Notes under the pieces: generated by a model
The model's database searches: none
Told to the model about the DNA's origin: nothing
What the model saw: only the letters and a program-made list of their open reading frames with translations
Position numbers and translations under genes: made by a program
DNA from: a gamma proteobacterium symbiont of Stewartia floridana
Lineage (GTDB): Bacteria > Pseudomonadota > Gammaproteobacteria > Chromatiales > Chromatiaceae
Reading direction: 5' to 3'
Length of the DNA: 64,000 nt
Assembly: GCA_003676145.1 (NCBI GenBank)
Contig: NAUB01000016.1
Coordinates: forward strand, 62,001-126,000
Part shown: positions 27,542 through 36,798 of the stretch, in pieces
Layout: every line of letters starts with the position of its first letter
Numbering within the stretch: position 1 is the first letter of the stretch

Positions 27542-28306
27542 TCACTTATCCAGTTTGACCTTTCCGCCAAACAGCCGGCCAACCAGACTGTGTTTGGTTT
27601 TTGCCATCCACTCCTCCCGTTCGCTCAACAGCATCTTGGAGAGATTGACCAGGGACTGAAGGGTTTTGGTGCTGGCGATCTGCATCCTGATCTCAGTCTG
27701 CTCGGTGGCACTGCTCCAGGGACCACCATTGTGCTTGCGGATAAAGCCGACCACCTGCTGGTGCAGTGCATTGCGCAAATTGGCCACCAGATCCTCTTCC
27801 GCCTTCTTCGGATCCCTGCCGACCAGTTCGTGGACATGTTTTTTGGCCTGCTTGGGAGTCACCAGTTTCAGGGTGACACAGTCATTCAACAGCAGATGCT
27901 CCATCTCAGAACGCTGGTCCTTGAGACGCTCACCCATCGATTTCGCTTCCGGCACATAACCGGTGGCTTTCTTGTTCTGCTGATGGGCAGTAACCGGCTT
28001 GGCCGGCTCCTGTTGCTCGGTAACCAGCTCTTCTGCCGACGCCTCCTGAATTGCATCAGACTGGCCCGATTCGGACGGATCAGTCAACTGACCGACCTCC
28101 CGCTCCAGCCACTTCGACTTTTCGTTCAGTGCCTCATGAAAATCGGCAACCGAACTCTCAGGATTCAGCATACCCATGGTCGCCTCTTCCAGAATCTGCA
28201 CATAGTAGCCCATGATGCTGGGGTCGGTGATACCGTGGGACTGGCAGATGACAAAGGCGCGTCCTTTGATATTCACCTGCATCATCTGCTTGAGTTGGTC
28301 GCTCAT
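27542..28306 (-). CDS. Conserved hypothetical cytoplasmic protein
   Basis: A 254-residue soluble protein with no domain I can name. The N-terminus (MSDQLKQMMQVNIKGRAFVI) and the C-terminal half, which is helical and charged (ERLKDQRSEMEHLLLNDCVT, TKTLQSLVNLSKMLLSEREE), are separated by a Gln/Ala-rich linker around residues 75-125. There is no signal peptide or membrane helix. The ATG at 28306 starts 13 codons inside the open frame and lies 57 bases after ridA on the same strand, so it may be the last gene of a rpoZ-spoT-ridA unit. Confidence 0.7.
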   Translation of the reverse strand: MSDQLKQMMQVNIKGRAFVICQSHGITDPSIMGYYVQILEEATMGMLNPESSVADFHEALNEKSKWLEREVGQLTDPSESGQSDAIQEASAEELVTEQQEPAKPVTAHQQNKKATGYVPEAKSMGERLKDQRSEMEHLLLNDCVTLKLVTPKQAKKHVHELVGRDPKKAEEDLVANLRNALHQQVVGFIRKHNGGPWSSATEQTEIRMQIASTKTLQSLVNLSKMLLSEREEWMAKTKHSLVGRLFGGKVKLDK

Positions 28307-28363
28307 ATCAAAATAGAAACCAGTTATAAAGGCCTGATAACACAAGCGTCTACTGCATATCCG

Positions 28364-28750
28364 CTATGAGTCAATCTCCATAATAGCATCCATTTCCACC
28401 CCTGCATCTTTCGGCAGCGCTGCCACCCCGATCGCCGCTCTTGCTGGATAGGGTTCAGCAAAGTAGTCGGCCATCACCTGATTGACCACAGGAAAGTGAA
28501 CCAGATCGGTGAGAAACACATTCAGCTTGACCACATCGGCGAGGTTTCCACCGGCCGCTCTTGCTACCGCCTGCAGGTTATCGAACACGCGTCTTATCTG
28601 TTGTTCGATATCACCTTCAACCATCTCCATGGTTTCCGGAACCAGTGGAATCTGCCCGGACAGATAGACAGTCTGCCCCACCTTCACCGCCTGGGAATAG
28701 GTACCTATTGCCTGCGGTGCCTGGTCGGTGCGGATAATTTCACGACTCAT
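28364..28750 (-). CDS. ridA: RidA family enamine/imine deaminase
   Basis: A 128-residue RidA/YjgF protein. Members hydrolyse reactive 2-aminoacrylate-type enamines formed by PLP enzymes. The sequence has the family start [27 protein letters not shown], and the C-terminal [20 protein letters not shown], whose Arg binds the carboxylate of the substrate. It lies downstream of spoT, as in many gammaproteobacteria. Confidence 0.95.
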   Translation of the reverse strand: MSREIIRTDQAPQAIGTYSQAVKVGQTVYLSGQIPLVPETMEMVEGDIEQQIRRVFDNLQAVARAAGGNLADVVKLNVFLTDLVHFPVVNQVMADYFAEPYPARAAIGVAALPKDAGVEMDAIMEIDS

Positions 28751-28871
28751 GTTGTAACTCCTCTGGATGTTATCGGGCCTGTCCCGGCCACTTTGATGAT
28801 GGTTAGCTTATCTGAATTATGCTGCTACATCTGCAACCTTCGGGCAAATCCAACGATTGTTGCTGGCTAGG

Positions 28872-31043
28872 CTATTTGAGACGACTGATGCGCATCACTG
28901 AGGGAAGTGAACGGACCTGACGCATGATTCTCGCCAGGTGCAGACGATTCTTCACGGTAATGACAAATACCAAGGTTGATGAAAGACCGTCCCGCTCCTC
29001 CGATCCCACATGTTCGATATTCGACTCCTGCTGGGAGATCACCGAGGCCACGGAGGCCAGAACGCCGCGCTGATTGCCGGACTCGACCTTGATCTTGGTT
29101 GCGAACTCACCCTGCACATCGGGCTCCCATTCGGCCTCAATCCATTTGTGTCCATGCTTCTTGTAATCCCCGAGATTGGGGCAGCCCTGGCGATGAATGG
29201 TGATACCCTTGCCAGGATTGAAGACACCGACAATCGCGTCATCGGGAATCGGCCAACAACATTTGGCGAAATTGACCACCATCCCCTCGGTACCGCGAAT
29301 CGCCAGCACCCCGGAAGGTTCAGCCTCCTGCGCACCGGTCTCACTGCCAGCCGGCACCATCTCCTCGCCTGCCAGACGCCGGGCAACCAGCAGCGGCATG
29401 TGATTGCCCAGGGCGATGCCAGCCAGCAGGGAGTCCAGATTCTCCAGGCGGAACTCTTCCAGCATCTGATCAAGCTGGGATTGATCGATCTCGTCCAGTT
29501 TCAGGCTCAGCAGATTCAGCTCCCGCTCCAGCAGGCGCCGTCCCAGATTGACCGCCTCCTGATCCTGCAGATTCTTCAGATAGGATCTGATGTTGGCCCT
29601 GGCCTTGCCAGTGACCACGAAATTGAGCCAGGCGGGACTTGGCCCTGCGGTTTCCGAGTTGATGATCTCCACCGTCTGGCCGTTATGCAGCCTGGTGCGC
29701 AACGGTACAAGCCGACGATCGACCCGCGCCGCCACACAGGTATTCCCCACATCGGTATGCACGCTGTAGGCAAAATCGACCACCGTGGCCCCTTTGGGTA
29801 GCACCATGATGCGCCCCCTGGGAGTGAACACATAGACCTCATCGGGAAACAGGTCCACCTTCACATGTTCGAGAAACTCCATCGAGTCGCCGACACCCTG
29901 CTGCATCTCCAACAGGTTTTGCAGCCAGTCGGAAGCGCGGGACTTGACCCACTGGCCACTGGCCTCCCCGGTTTTGTACATCCAGTGAGCTGCAATGCCC
30001 GATTCCGCCAGCTTGTCCATCTCTTCGGTACGGATCTGGATCTCGATCGGAATTCCCTGGGGGCCGAACAGCACCGTATGCAGCGACTGGTAGCCATTCG
30101 CCTTGGGAATCGCGATATAGTCCTTGAAGCGGCCGGGCATCGGCTTGTAGAGATTGTGTACCACCCCAAGTACCCGGTAGCAGGTATCCACCCGATCGAC
30201 GACGATGCGGAAGGCAAATACATCCACCACCTCGGAGAAGCTGAGTTTCTTCTCAACCATCTTTTTATAGATGCTGTAGAGATGTTTCTGCCGCCCGTAG
30301 ACCTCGCCCTCAAAGTCCTCCTGCTCAAGACGGGTACTGAGCGCCATCTCGACATTTTCAACCAGCTCCCGATGGTGGCCACGAGCATCCGCAACCGCTC
30401 GCTGCAGCGCCCGGTAGCGCATCGGCCAGTAGGCGGCAAATCCCAACTCTTCGAGCTCCAGACGCATGCTGTTGATACCCAACCGGTTGGCGATCGGAGC
30501 AAAGATATCCAGGGTCTCCTTGGCGATTCGTCGCGATTTGTCCGGTCGCATCACCCCGAGGGTACGCATGTTGTGTAAGCGGTCTGCCAGCTTGATGAGA
30601 ATGACCCGGATATCCTTGGTCATCGCCAACAGCATCTTGCGCAGACTCGCTGCCTGCGCCTCCGCCTGGGAGTTGAAATCGATCTTGGAGAGTTTACTGA
30701 CCCCATCCACCAATTGGGCGATCTCCGCATCGAAGGTATCGGCCAACTGCTCCTTGGCGGTGGGCGTATCCTCGATCACGTCATGCAGAATCGCCGCCAT
30801 CAGGCATTTGTAATCCATGCGCATGTTGGCGAGGATGCGCGCCACAGCAACCGGGTGATAGATGTAGGGCTCACCGGTTTTTCGATGTTGGCCCACATGG
30901 GCCTCTGCACCAAACAGATAGGCACGATAGACTTCGCGGATGTGATCCGGAGAGAGGTACTCCTCCAGATAGGCACACAGATCACTGATCAGAAAACGGG
31001 GCGCATCCTGATCTTTCTCTATGATACCTAAAGGGTTGCTCAT
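28872..31043 (-). CDS. spoT: Bifunctional (p)ppGpp synthase/hydrolase SpoT
   Basis: Controls the alarmone (p)ppGpp. The 723-residue protein has the HD hydrolase domain intact (YIYHPVAVARILANM, ILHDVIEDT), the synthetase domain with RFKDYIAIPKANGYQSLHT and EIQIRTEEMD, a TGS domain (VYVFTPRGRIMVLPKG), a zinc-finger-like CC segment (VNFAKCCWPIPDD) and a C-terminal ACT domain. Both activities therefore look possible, as for SpoT and not RelA. The ATG at 31043 (MSNPLGIIEKD) is preferred to one 7 codons upstream. It lies 121 bases after rpoZ, the classical arrangement. Confidence 0.97.
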   Translation of the reverse strand: MSNPLGIIEKDQDAPRFLISDLCAYLEEYLSPDHIREVYRAYLFGAEAHVGQHRKTGEPYIYHPVAVARILANMRMDYKCLMAAILHDVIEDTPTAKEQLADTFDAEIAQLVDGVSKLSKIDFNSQAEAQAASLRKMLLAMTKDIRVILIKLADRLHNMRTLGVMRPDKSRRIAKETLDIFAPIANRLGINSMRLELEELGFAAYWPMRYRALQRAVADARGHHRELVENVEMALSTRLEQEDFEGEVYGRQKHLYSIYKKMVEKKLSFSEVVDVFAFRIVVDRVDTCYRVLGVVHNLYKPMPGRFKDYIAIPKANGYQSLHTVLFGPQGIPIEIQIRTEEMDKLAESGIAAHWMYKTGEASGQWVKSRASDWLQNLLEMQQGVGDSMEFLEHVKVDLFPDEVYVFTPRGRIMVLPKGATVVDFAYSVHTDVGNTCVAARVDRRLVPLRTRLHNGQTVEIINSETAGPSPAWLNFVVTGKARANIRSYLKNLQDQEAVNLGRRLLERELNLLSLKLDEIDQSQLDQMLEEFRLENLDSLLAGIALGNHMPLLVARRLAGEEMVPAGSETGAQEAEPSGVLAIRGTEGMVVNFAKCCWPIPDDAIVGVFNPGKGITIHRQGCPNLGDYKKHGHKWIEAEWEPDVQGEFATKIKVESGNQRGVLASVASVISQQESNIEHVGSEERDGLSSTLVFVITVKNRLHLARIMRQVRSLPSVMRISRLK

Positions 31044-31164
31044 TCGGGCACTCCAAAAACACAACTAATGGAGAATTCTGTGCCGATTCAACCCCGAGTT
31101 GCAAGTCAATAGAGAGGAAAAAATTGGCGGTTGCGGCGATAAGTGCCGCAAGCGGAGGAAAATC

Positions 31165-31437
31165 TTATTGGTTCGGTTCCATCGGCGTGATATCGACATC
31201 CATGATCGCCTCATCCAGAACAGCCTCTTCCTCAGCGAGTTGAGCATCCACATCCTTATGGGAGATCAGACCTTCGGCAATCTCGCGCAGCGCCATGACG
31301 GTGGGTTTGTCGTTTTCCCAGGGCAGCAGAGGCTCGACGCCATTGACCAGCTGACGGGCCCGTTTGGTGGCAAGCAGGACCAGATCAAAACGGTTATCCA
31401 CAAATTCCATGCAATCTTCAACTGTCACACGTGCCAT
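31165..31437 (-). CDS. rpoZ: RNA polymerase omega subunit RpoZ
   Basis: A 90-residue omega subunit that helps assemble RNA polymerase. The sequence is standard: [28 protein letters not shown] and [15 protein letters not shown]. The start at 31437 gives the family's exact N-terminus; the frame remains open 29 codons upstream. In enterobacteria gmk precedes it, but here the upstream neighbour is an AraC regulator. Confidence 0.97.
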   Translation of the reverse strand: MARVTVEDCMEFVDNRFDLVLLATKRARQLVNGVEPLLPWENDKPTVMALREIAEGLISHKDVDAQLAEEEAVLDEAIMDVDITPMEPNQ

Positions 31438-31574
31438 CGTTTTTCCCCACCGGAAATGAATATCAAAGGGCCACAGGGCCGCAAAAAAGAGAGGAATCAT
31501 AAACCAAGTTAGCGCCAAAGCCAATTTTCCCCGGCAAATCAGGGCTTGTTAGCCGGCCCCAAGAGAAAAAAACC

Positions 31575-32372
31575 TTATCGCCGGTCTGAAAAAAACCGCG
31601 CCGGCGGTACCCCCAGGTTTTCACGAAACATCGCAATGAAGGCACTCGGACTGCCATAACCCAGCTCATAGGCGACCTCTGTCACCGAGGCGCCATTGCC
31701 TAACCGGTCGATCGACTCCAGTAATCTCAAGCGACGACGCCAGGCACCAAAACTCATGCCCAGATGACGCATAAAGAGTCGACCCAGAGTCCGTTCACTG
31801 GCACCGATCTGCAGGGCCCACCCGGCCAGTGTGCGGTTGTCCGCAGGATTGGCGATCATGTTGTCGGTAACCCGGCGGACCCTCGGTTCAGCGGAGAAAG
31901 GCAGATAGAGGGGGAAGCGCTCGATTTTCTTCAACTGATCGAGGATCACCAGCATCAATCGCGCCTCAGGCGTCCCGGTCCGGTAGTCGTTGCCAATCGC
32001 TGCCGCTTCCAGGATCAGGGCTTTAAGCAGCGCTGACACCCTCATCACACAACACTCCTCAGGCAACTCCTCCACATAAGCCGGATCGATATAGACCGAC
32101 CTCAATGAGACCGCCTCGGCCATCTCCACCTCATGCATCACCCCGGGAGGTATCCACAACGCCTGAGAGGGGGGAACCAGCCAGGCCCCATCATCGGTAG
32201 TCGCCTTCATGGCGCCTCGGATGGCAAACAGCAGTTGCCCCCTCAAGTGGGAGTGTTTCGAAACCAGTTCCGAGGCTTTCCGCTCACTCGTCAGAGTCAA
32301 GACAGGCCGATCCGCGTCCACCACATATCCCACGTGAACCTGGGGGTCTATTGTCTGATTTTCTATATTCAT
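31575..32372 (-). CDS. AraC family transcriptional regulator
   Basis: A 265-residue regulator with an N-terminal cupin-like domain (HSHLRGQLLFAIRGAMKATT, WIPPGVMHEVEM) and a C-terminal double helix-turn-helix (ERTLGRLFMRHLGMSFGAWR, VTEVAYELGYGSPSAFIAMF). This matches the AraC subgroup that represses or activates a neighbouring efflux gene. The ATG at 32372 is chosen because it begins just before the cupin. It is divergent from the MFS transporter gene with a 50-base gap, so it probably controls that gene. Confidence 0.92.
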   Translation of the reverse strand: MNIENQTIDPQVHVGYVVDADRPVLTLTSERKASELVSKHSHLRGQLLFAIRGAMKATTDDGAWLVPPSQALWIPPGVMHEVEMAEAVSLRSVYIDPAYVEELPEECCVMRVSALLKALILEAAAIGNDYRTGTPEARLMLVILDQLKKIERFPLYLPFSAEPRVRRVTDNMIANPADNRTLAGWALQIGASERTLGRLFMRHLGMSFGAWRRRLRLLESIDRLGNGASVTEVAYELGYGSPSAFIAMFRENLGVPPARFFSDRR

Positions 32373-32422
32373 TGTCAGATTATAGTTATTACGACAAATC
32401 AATTCCCATTCATAATAGGGTC

Positions 32423-33619
32423 ATGTTGAAGATTCCCACACAGATCCGACAGCGACCAGAGATTTTGCTGATGCTGATGGCGATTGCCGTACCGCTCAGT
32501 TTTGCCGCCTGGCAGACGCTGCTGAACAACTTCGCCATAGAAAGAGTGGCCTTTACAGGCCAGGAGATGGGCATTCTGCAGAGCCTGCGCGAGATCCCCG
32601 GATTTCTCGCCTTCGGCGTGGTCTTTCTGCTGCTTCTGGTGAGGGAACAGAAGCTCGCCTACATCTCCCTGGCCCTGCTCGGGCTGGGAACCGCCCTGAC
32701 CGGTTTCTTCCCCTCGATAATCGGTCTCTACATCACCACGGTCATCATGTCGGTTGGATTTCACTACTACGAGACCCTGCAGACCTCCCTGGCGCTACAG
32801 TGGACCGACACCTCCAACTCCGCCGAAGTACTCGGCAAACTGATCGCAGCCGGCTCATTTGCCTCGATCCTGACCTTCGGTCTGATCTGGCTCGGGGATA
32901 ACCTGCTGCAACTCGACTACCAGTGGATCTACCTGGTGATGGGAGGACTCACTCTGCTGATCGCCCTGATCGCCTGGCTGAGCTTTCCACTCTTTCCACA
33001 GAAGACTGAACAGCACAAACACATGGTGCTGCGTAAGCGATACTGGCTCTTCTATCTGCTGACCTTCATGTCAGGCGCCCGTCGTCAGATCTTCGTGGTG
33101 TTCGCCGGCTTTCTGATGGTGGAGAAGTTTGGTTACAGCGTTTCACAGATTGCGATGCTGTTTTTGATCAATGCAGCCATCAACGTCTTTCTTGCACCAC
33201 GCATCGGCCGCCTGATCGGCCAGATCGGGGAGCGTCGCGCCCTGCTGATCGAATACAGCGGACTGATCCTGGTATTCTGCGGCTATGCCCTGGTGGAAAA
33301 CGCCACCATCGCCGCCGGACTCTATATTGTCGATCACCTCTTTTTCGCCCTGGCAATCGCCCTCAAAACCTATTTCCAGAAAATCGCCGACCAGGAGGAT
33401 ATCGCCTCGACCGCCGGGGTCAGCTTCTCCATCAACCATATAGCCGCCGTGGCGATTCCCGCTGTGTTCGGCATCATCTGGATGAGCTCACCGGCACTGG
33501 TGTTCTACGCCGGCGCCGCAATGGCCGCCATCTCCTTCATACTTTCACTGCTGGTACCGGAAACACCTACCCCTGGCCGGGTCAGCCGTCTGGCCTACTC
33601 CAACGCCAGCAGTAATTAA
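32423..33619 (+). CDS. MFS transporter
   Basis: A 398-residue membrane protein with 11-12 hydrophobic helices in the Major Facilitator arrangement and a basic loop APRIGRLIGQIGERRAL in the second half. The substrate is not evident. The ATG at 32423 is chosen over an upstream start that would add a polar N-terminus. The divergent AraC regulator and the short shared promoter region suggest an inducible exporter or importer. Confidence 0.88.
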   Translation: MLKIPTQIRQRPEILLMLMAIAVPLSFAAWQTLLNNFAIERVAFTGQEMGILQSLREIPGFLAFGVVFLLLLVREQKLAYISLALLGLGTALTGFFPSIIGLYITTVIMSVGFHYYETLQTSLALQWTDTSNSAEVLGKLIAAGSFASILTFGLIWLGDNLLQLDYQWIYLVMGGLTLLIALIAWLSFPLFPQKTEQHKHMVLRKRYWLFYLLTFMSGARRQIFVVFAGFLMVEKFGYSVSQIAMLFLINAAINVFLAPRIGRLIGQIGERRALLIEYSGLILVFCGYALVENATIAAGLYIVDHLFFALAIALKTYFQKIADQEDIASTAGVSFSINHIAAVAIPAVFGIIWMSSPALVFYAGAAMAAISFILSLLVPETPTPGRVSRLAYSNASSN

Positions 33620-33680
33620 GGCACCACTCTGCGGTAGGTTATCCAGACTGCCGGGTAATCTGGATTAGTGTTAACAGGCC

Positions 33681-34127
33681 CTAGTAAAGATACTCAATCT
33701 CATCGTTGACGAAGGTATAGCGGGGCTGCTTATACCAGCCATACAATAGAGACCAACGGGGCTCTTTATGCACCTTCGACTGGTAGATCTTCAGCTGGCC
33801 GGTTTTGTCATTCATCCAGAAATCGAGGTCATATAACTTATCCGGCTCACCCACCACATGGAAATCGGTACAGGCAAAGTAGATATCACTGCCGATCTGT
33901 CTGACCGGGTCATGTATACGCACGAACCTCAGCGTCAGCACTTCACCGGTTTTATCATCCCGCAGACGAAACACACCATTCTCATCCACTTTGTCCTCGA
34001 TGTGCTGCATCATGGTTGACTTGATATCTTCGACGTAATATTTACGACTCTCGGTGGCTGACTCATCAGCCACACAGAGCGTTGTCGCCAATCCCGCCAA
34101 ACCAATCAGCAGCAGAGTTCTGATCAT
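33681..34127 (-). CDS. Small exported protein, function unknown
   Basis: A 148-residue protein with a signal peptide (MIRTLLLIGLAGLATTLCVA, cut before DES). The mature part has RKYYVEDIKSTMMQHIEDKV, DDKTGEVLTLRFVRIHDPVR and ends QPRYTFVNDEIEYLY; it looks like a compact mixed alpha/beta domain. I do not know the family. The stop codon lies within the dispersed sequence ACAGGCCCTAG. It follows the HGGK-repeat gene by 10 bases on the same strand and is probably co-transcribed with it. Confidence 0.75.
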   Translation of the reverse strand: MIRTLLLIGLAGLATTLCVADESATESRKYYVEDIKSTMMQHIEDKVDENGVFRLRDDKTGEVLTLRFVRIHDPVRQIGSDIYFACTDFHVVGEPDKLYDLDFWMNDKTGQLKIYQSKVHKEPRWSLLYGWYKQPRYTFVNDEIEYLY

Positions 34128-34137
34128 CTCTTGAATC

Positions 34138-34389
34138 CTATTTGGCGACCGGTTTACCGGCATGTTCCGCAGGTTTACCGCCATGTTCCATTTTCTTCAT
34201 CGCTTTGCCGCCATGTTCACTGGCTTTTTTCTCCGCATCTTCCTTTGCATCCATAGCTTTGCCGCCATGTTCAGCTGCCTGCTGCTTTGCCTTCATTGCC
34301 TTGCCACCATGCTCCGCAGCCTTACCGGCATGCTCAGCGGAAAATGCAGCCAATGGAATCAGCAACAACAGGCCAAGTAACTTTTTCAC
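34138..34389 (-). CDS. Small exported protein of HGGK repeats
   Basis: An 83-residue exported protein. After a signal peptide (VKKLLGLLLLIPLAAFSA) almost the whole mature chain consists of six copies of a seven-residue unit, E-H-[AG]-G-K-[AP]-x, three of them exactly EHGGKAM, joined by Lys-rich spacers. The histidines could bind metal and the lysines anionic polymers, but this is inference. The GTG at 34389 is taken as the start because AGGAGA lies 6 bases before it; an ATG five codons upstream overlaps that sequence. It is followed by the 33681 gene. Confidence 0.75.
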   Translation of the reverse strand: MKKLLGLLLLIPLAAFSAEHAGKAAEHGGKAMKAKQQAAEHGGKAMDAKEDAEKKASEHGGKAMKKMEHGGKPAEHAGKPVAK

Positions 34390-34514
34390 GATATCTCTCC
34401 TCACTCTTTTTTTAGGTTATGAAATCCCGGCTCTTGTGTGAACCGAGTGGAATAACTGAAAACACCATCCTGACAGGATCAGCAGCTCTCATTGGTAGTG
34501 TTTGCCGCCCCATC

Positions 34515-35330
34515 TCAGTCAGCCAATCCCATATTTCTCCGACTGAATGGTTCAATCAACCAGGCCTTGAAGGAGAAAGCTGTCTCCCGGGCCTGAGGCA
34601 AGCCGATCAGATCGCCGCTATCTGCCTCTTTCTCTTCTCTGGGCATCTGATTATAACTGCCAAACAAGGGATCCCAGAAACTGAAAATGGTGGAGAAATT
34701 TGCATCACCATAGGCACGCTCAACCCGATGATGGGAGGTGTGAAACCTGGGCGTTACAATCACTCGGCACAAGACCCGCTCGATCGGCTCTGGCAGATCA
34801 ATATTGCTATGGTGAAACTGGGCGCACAGACTGATCAAACCTTCAAATACAAACCAGGCAATTGCTGTGGGTCCCCAGACCAGCACCCATAGTGCTTTGG
34901 CGAAGGATGAGAGAAAAAGTTCACCTGGGTGGAAACGCAGCGCGGTGGTCACATCCATCTCGGTATCTGCGTGATGGGCTTTATGAAAACGCCACAGCAG
35001 GGGAAAACGGTGATTCGCTCTGTGCCAGAAGTAATCGAACAGATCGAGCATGATCAGTGACACCACGATCTCCACCCAGCCATTCAGACCCAACCAGCGG
35101 GAAATACCCCAGCCCTGCTGCTCGACGTAGACAATCCACAGCAGAAAGGGCACATAGATCAATACCCTGACAAGCACGGTGTTCAGCGCCGCCACAGCAG
35201 CATGAAACATAAAGCGGTTGATTCGTTTCCCCTGCCAGGCACGGGCAGGAAAGATGGTTTCAAGGAGGATAAAAAAACTCAATCCACCCAAAAACAGAAT
35301 CAAGCGGCCGCCATCCAGGTCCAATTCCAT
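34515..35330 (-). CDS. Sterol desaturase/fatty acid hydroxylase family protein
   Basis: A 271-residue membrane di-iron enzyme. The histidine boxes are FWHRANH, RFHKAHH, FHHSN and RFHTSHHRVERAYGDANFST, the full set for the fatty acid hydroxylase superfamily. About four hydrophobic helices surround them. Substrates in bacteria include carotenoids, sterols, hopanoid-like lipids and ether lipids; which applies here is unknown. The upstream region has the palindrome ATCGAAC-G-GTTCGAT at 35365-35379. Confidence 0.88.
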   Translation of the reverse strand: MELDLDGGRLILFLGGLSFFILLETIFPARAWQGKRINRFMFHAAVAALNTVLVRVLIYVPFLLWIVYVEQQGWGISRWLGLNGWVEIVVSLIMLDLFDYFWHRANHRFPLLWRFHKAHHADTEMDVTTALRFHPGELFLSSFAKALWVLVWGPTAIAWFVFEGLISLCAQFHHSNIDLPEPIERVLCRVIVTPRFHTSHHRVERAYGDANFSTIFSFWDPLFGSYNQMPREEKEADSGDLIGLPQARETAFSFKAWLIEPFSRRNMGLAD

Positions 35331-35364
35331 AATCTATCAGCTCTCAGTTAAATTCTAATGCTCT

Positions 35365-35379
35365 ATCGAACGGTTCGAT
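35365..35379. promoter_or_regulatory. Palindrome, possible operator of the hydroxylase gene
   Basis: ATCGAAC-G-GTTCGAT is a perfect palindrome with 7-base arms and a single central base, 35-49 bases upstream of the hydroxylase start. The form suits a dimeric TetR-type regulator. No such regulator gene is adjacent. Confidence 0.45.
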
Positions 35380-35681
35380 TGGGCCCAACCAGAATGATCA
35401 TCTTAGCCAGTTTGCGTGGATAAAAATCAATATTCTTAGCCAGGGATTTGCCCTCGGTCCTGTCAAGGCCAATCAAATACCTCCTGTTTGCCTTGTTGGG
35501 CACAAAATCAGTCTCAGCTGGTCGTATATAACTAATCTTGACAGGCCCTAGTGGGCCACGCGGTAAACAATGTAACGATCAGCCGGACCCACTAGCCTCC
35601 AATTATTGCGCATTCCGACTGTTCGGAGACAACGGCTAGTGTTAACTTGTAGATTAACAATCCGAGTGCTTCACACACCAC

Positions 35682-35707
35682 TTATTAACCCGGCGACTAA
35701 GTATGTC
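35682..35707 (+). repeat. Dispersed intergenic repeat, copy B
   Basis: Matches 21 of 26 bases with 14478-14503. It ends 29 bases before the TolB-like gene. Confidence 0.5.
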
Positions 35708-35736
35708 GTGTAGATAAAAAGCAAACCTGAGATCCA

Positions 35737-36798
35737 ATGTACTACAGAATAGCCCTATTGTTTATCTTGATTTATACCCTTCCGCTCAACGCAGATCAGA
35801 CACCAGCTTTGAAGAAGTCGGATGACCGTCACATGGCGAACCTGACTCAGCTTACCTTCGAAGGAGACAATGGTGAGGCTTATTTCAGTTTCGATGGAAA
35901 GCAATTGATCTACCAATCAAACAGGGGGGGATTTGAGTGTGACAAGATCTGGACCATGGATATCGACGGATCCAACAAGACCATGGTCAGCCCTGGTCAT
36001 GGCGCACACACCTGCGCATTCTTCCAACCCGGGGAACAACAGATCGTTTTTGCATCCACAAGCCACCTGCAGGGAAGCTGCCCGAAAAAACCCGATTTAC
36101 CCTCTCACATCCGTTATGCCTGGCCCCTGCACCCTTACGACATCTATCGGGCCAATGCCGACGGGTCCGGTCTGACAGCGTTGACCGACAATCCCAAATA
36201 TGACGCTGAACCGATTGTCTCTGCGGATGGAAAGTGGATCGTATTCGGTTCACAACGGGAGGGGGATTTCGACATCTACCGGATGGATGTGGACGGCAGC
36301 AACGTTCAGCGCCTGACGGATACAGAAGGCTATGATGGTGGCCCTTGGTTTTCTCCAGACAGCACGAAGATTGTCTGGCGCGCATGGCATCCCACCAGCG
36401 CCGCTGAAAAAGCCCAGTGGCAGGAAAACATGAAGCAGGATTACGTCCAATCCACACCACTCGACATCTGGGTAATGAATGCGGATGGCAGCAACAAAAT
36501 CCGCCTCACAGACAATGGCGCCACCAATTGGGCCCCATCCTGGCATCCTGATGGCAAGCGCATCGTCTTTTCCAGCAATATGGATGACTGGCGGGATGAT
36601 TACAAAACCTATGGTCACAACTTTGAACTCTACCTGATCAACAGTGATGGATCGGGACTGGAGAGAATTACCTACAACAAGATATTCGACAGTTTCCCTA
36701 TGTTTTCACCCAACGGTAAAAAGATTGTGTTTGGCTCCAACCGCAATCCGGACAAACCTCGTGCAACGGATATTTTCATTGCTGACTGGACTGAATAG
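35737..36798 (+). CDS. Exported TolB-like beta-propeller protein
   Basis: A 353-residue protein with a signal peptide (MYYRIALLFILIYTLPLNA) and five or six PD40/WD40-like blades, such as YFSFDGKQLIYQSNRGG, VSADGKWIVFGSQREGDFDI and WHPDGKRIVFSSNMDDW. These form a periplasmic beta-propeller similar to the C-terminal half of TolB and to the propellers of S9 peptidases. It has no catalytic residues. The stop codon is directly followed by the ATG of the peptidase fusion gene, so the two proteins probably act together, for example with the propeller presenting peptides. Confidence 0.87.
   Translation: MYYRIALLFILIYTLPLNADQTPALKKSDDRHMANLTQLTFEGDNGEAYFSFDGKQLIYQSNRGGFECDKIWTMDIDGSNKTMVSPGHGAHTCAFFQPGEQQIVFASTSHLQGSCPKKPDLPSHIRYAWPLHPYDIYRANADGSGLTALTDNPKYDAEPIVSADGKWIVFGSQREGDFDIYRMDVDGSNVQRLTDTEGYDGGPWFSPDSTKIVWRAWHPTSAAEKAQWQENMKQDYVQSTPLDIWVMNADGSNKIRLTDNGATNWAPSWHPDGKRIVFSSNMDDWRDDYKTYGHNFELYLINSDGSGLERITYNKIFDSFPMFSPNGKKIVFGSNRNPDKPRATDIFIADWTE

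Larger units (their letters stand above)
35331..35736. other. Repeat-rich intergenic region
   Basis: A 406-base spacer without a gene. It holds a 15-base palindrome ATCGAAC-G-GTTCGAT (35365-35379), one copy of ACAGGCCCTAG (35541-35551), an 8-bp inverted repeat CTAGTGGG (35548-35555) with CCCACTAG (35588-35595), and copy B of the 26-base repeat seen at 14478. Confidence 0.6.

Noticed and set aside
33641-33665. Hairpin ATCCAGA / TCTGGAT between converging genes
   Set aside because: The stem is only 7 bp with an 11-base loop and no T-tract on either strand, so I do not call a terminator.
34150-34350. Regularly repeated DNA resembling a repeat array
   Set aside because: The repeats encode the HGGK units of one small protein, are only about 21 bases and have no unique spacers. 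It is not a CRISPR array.
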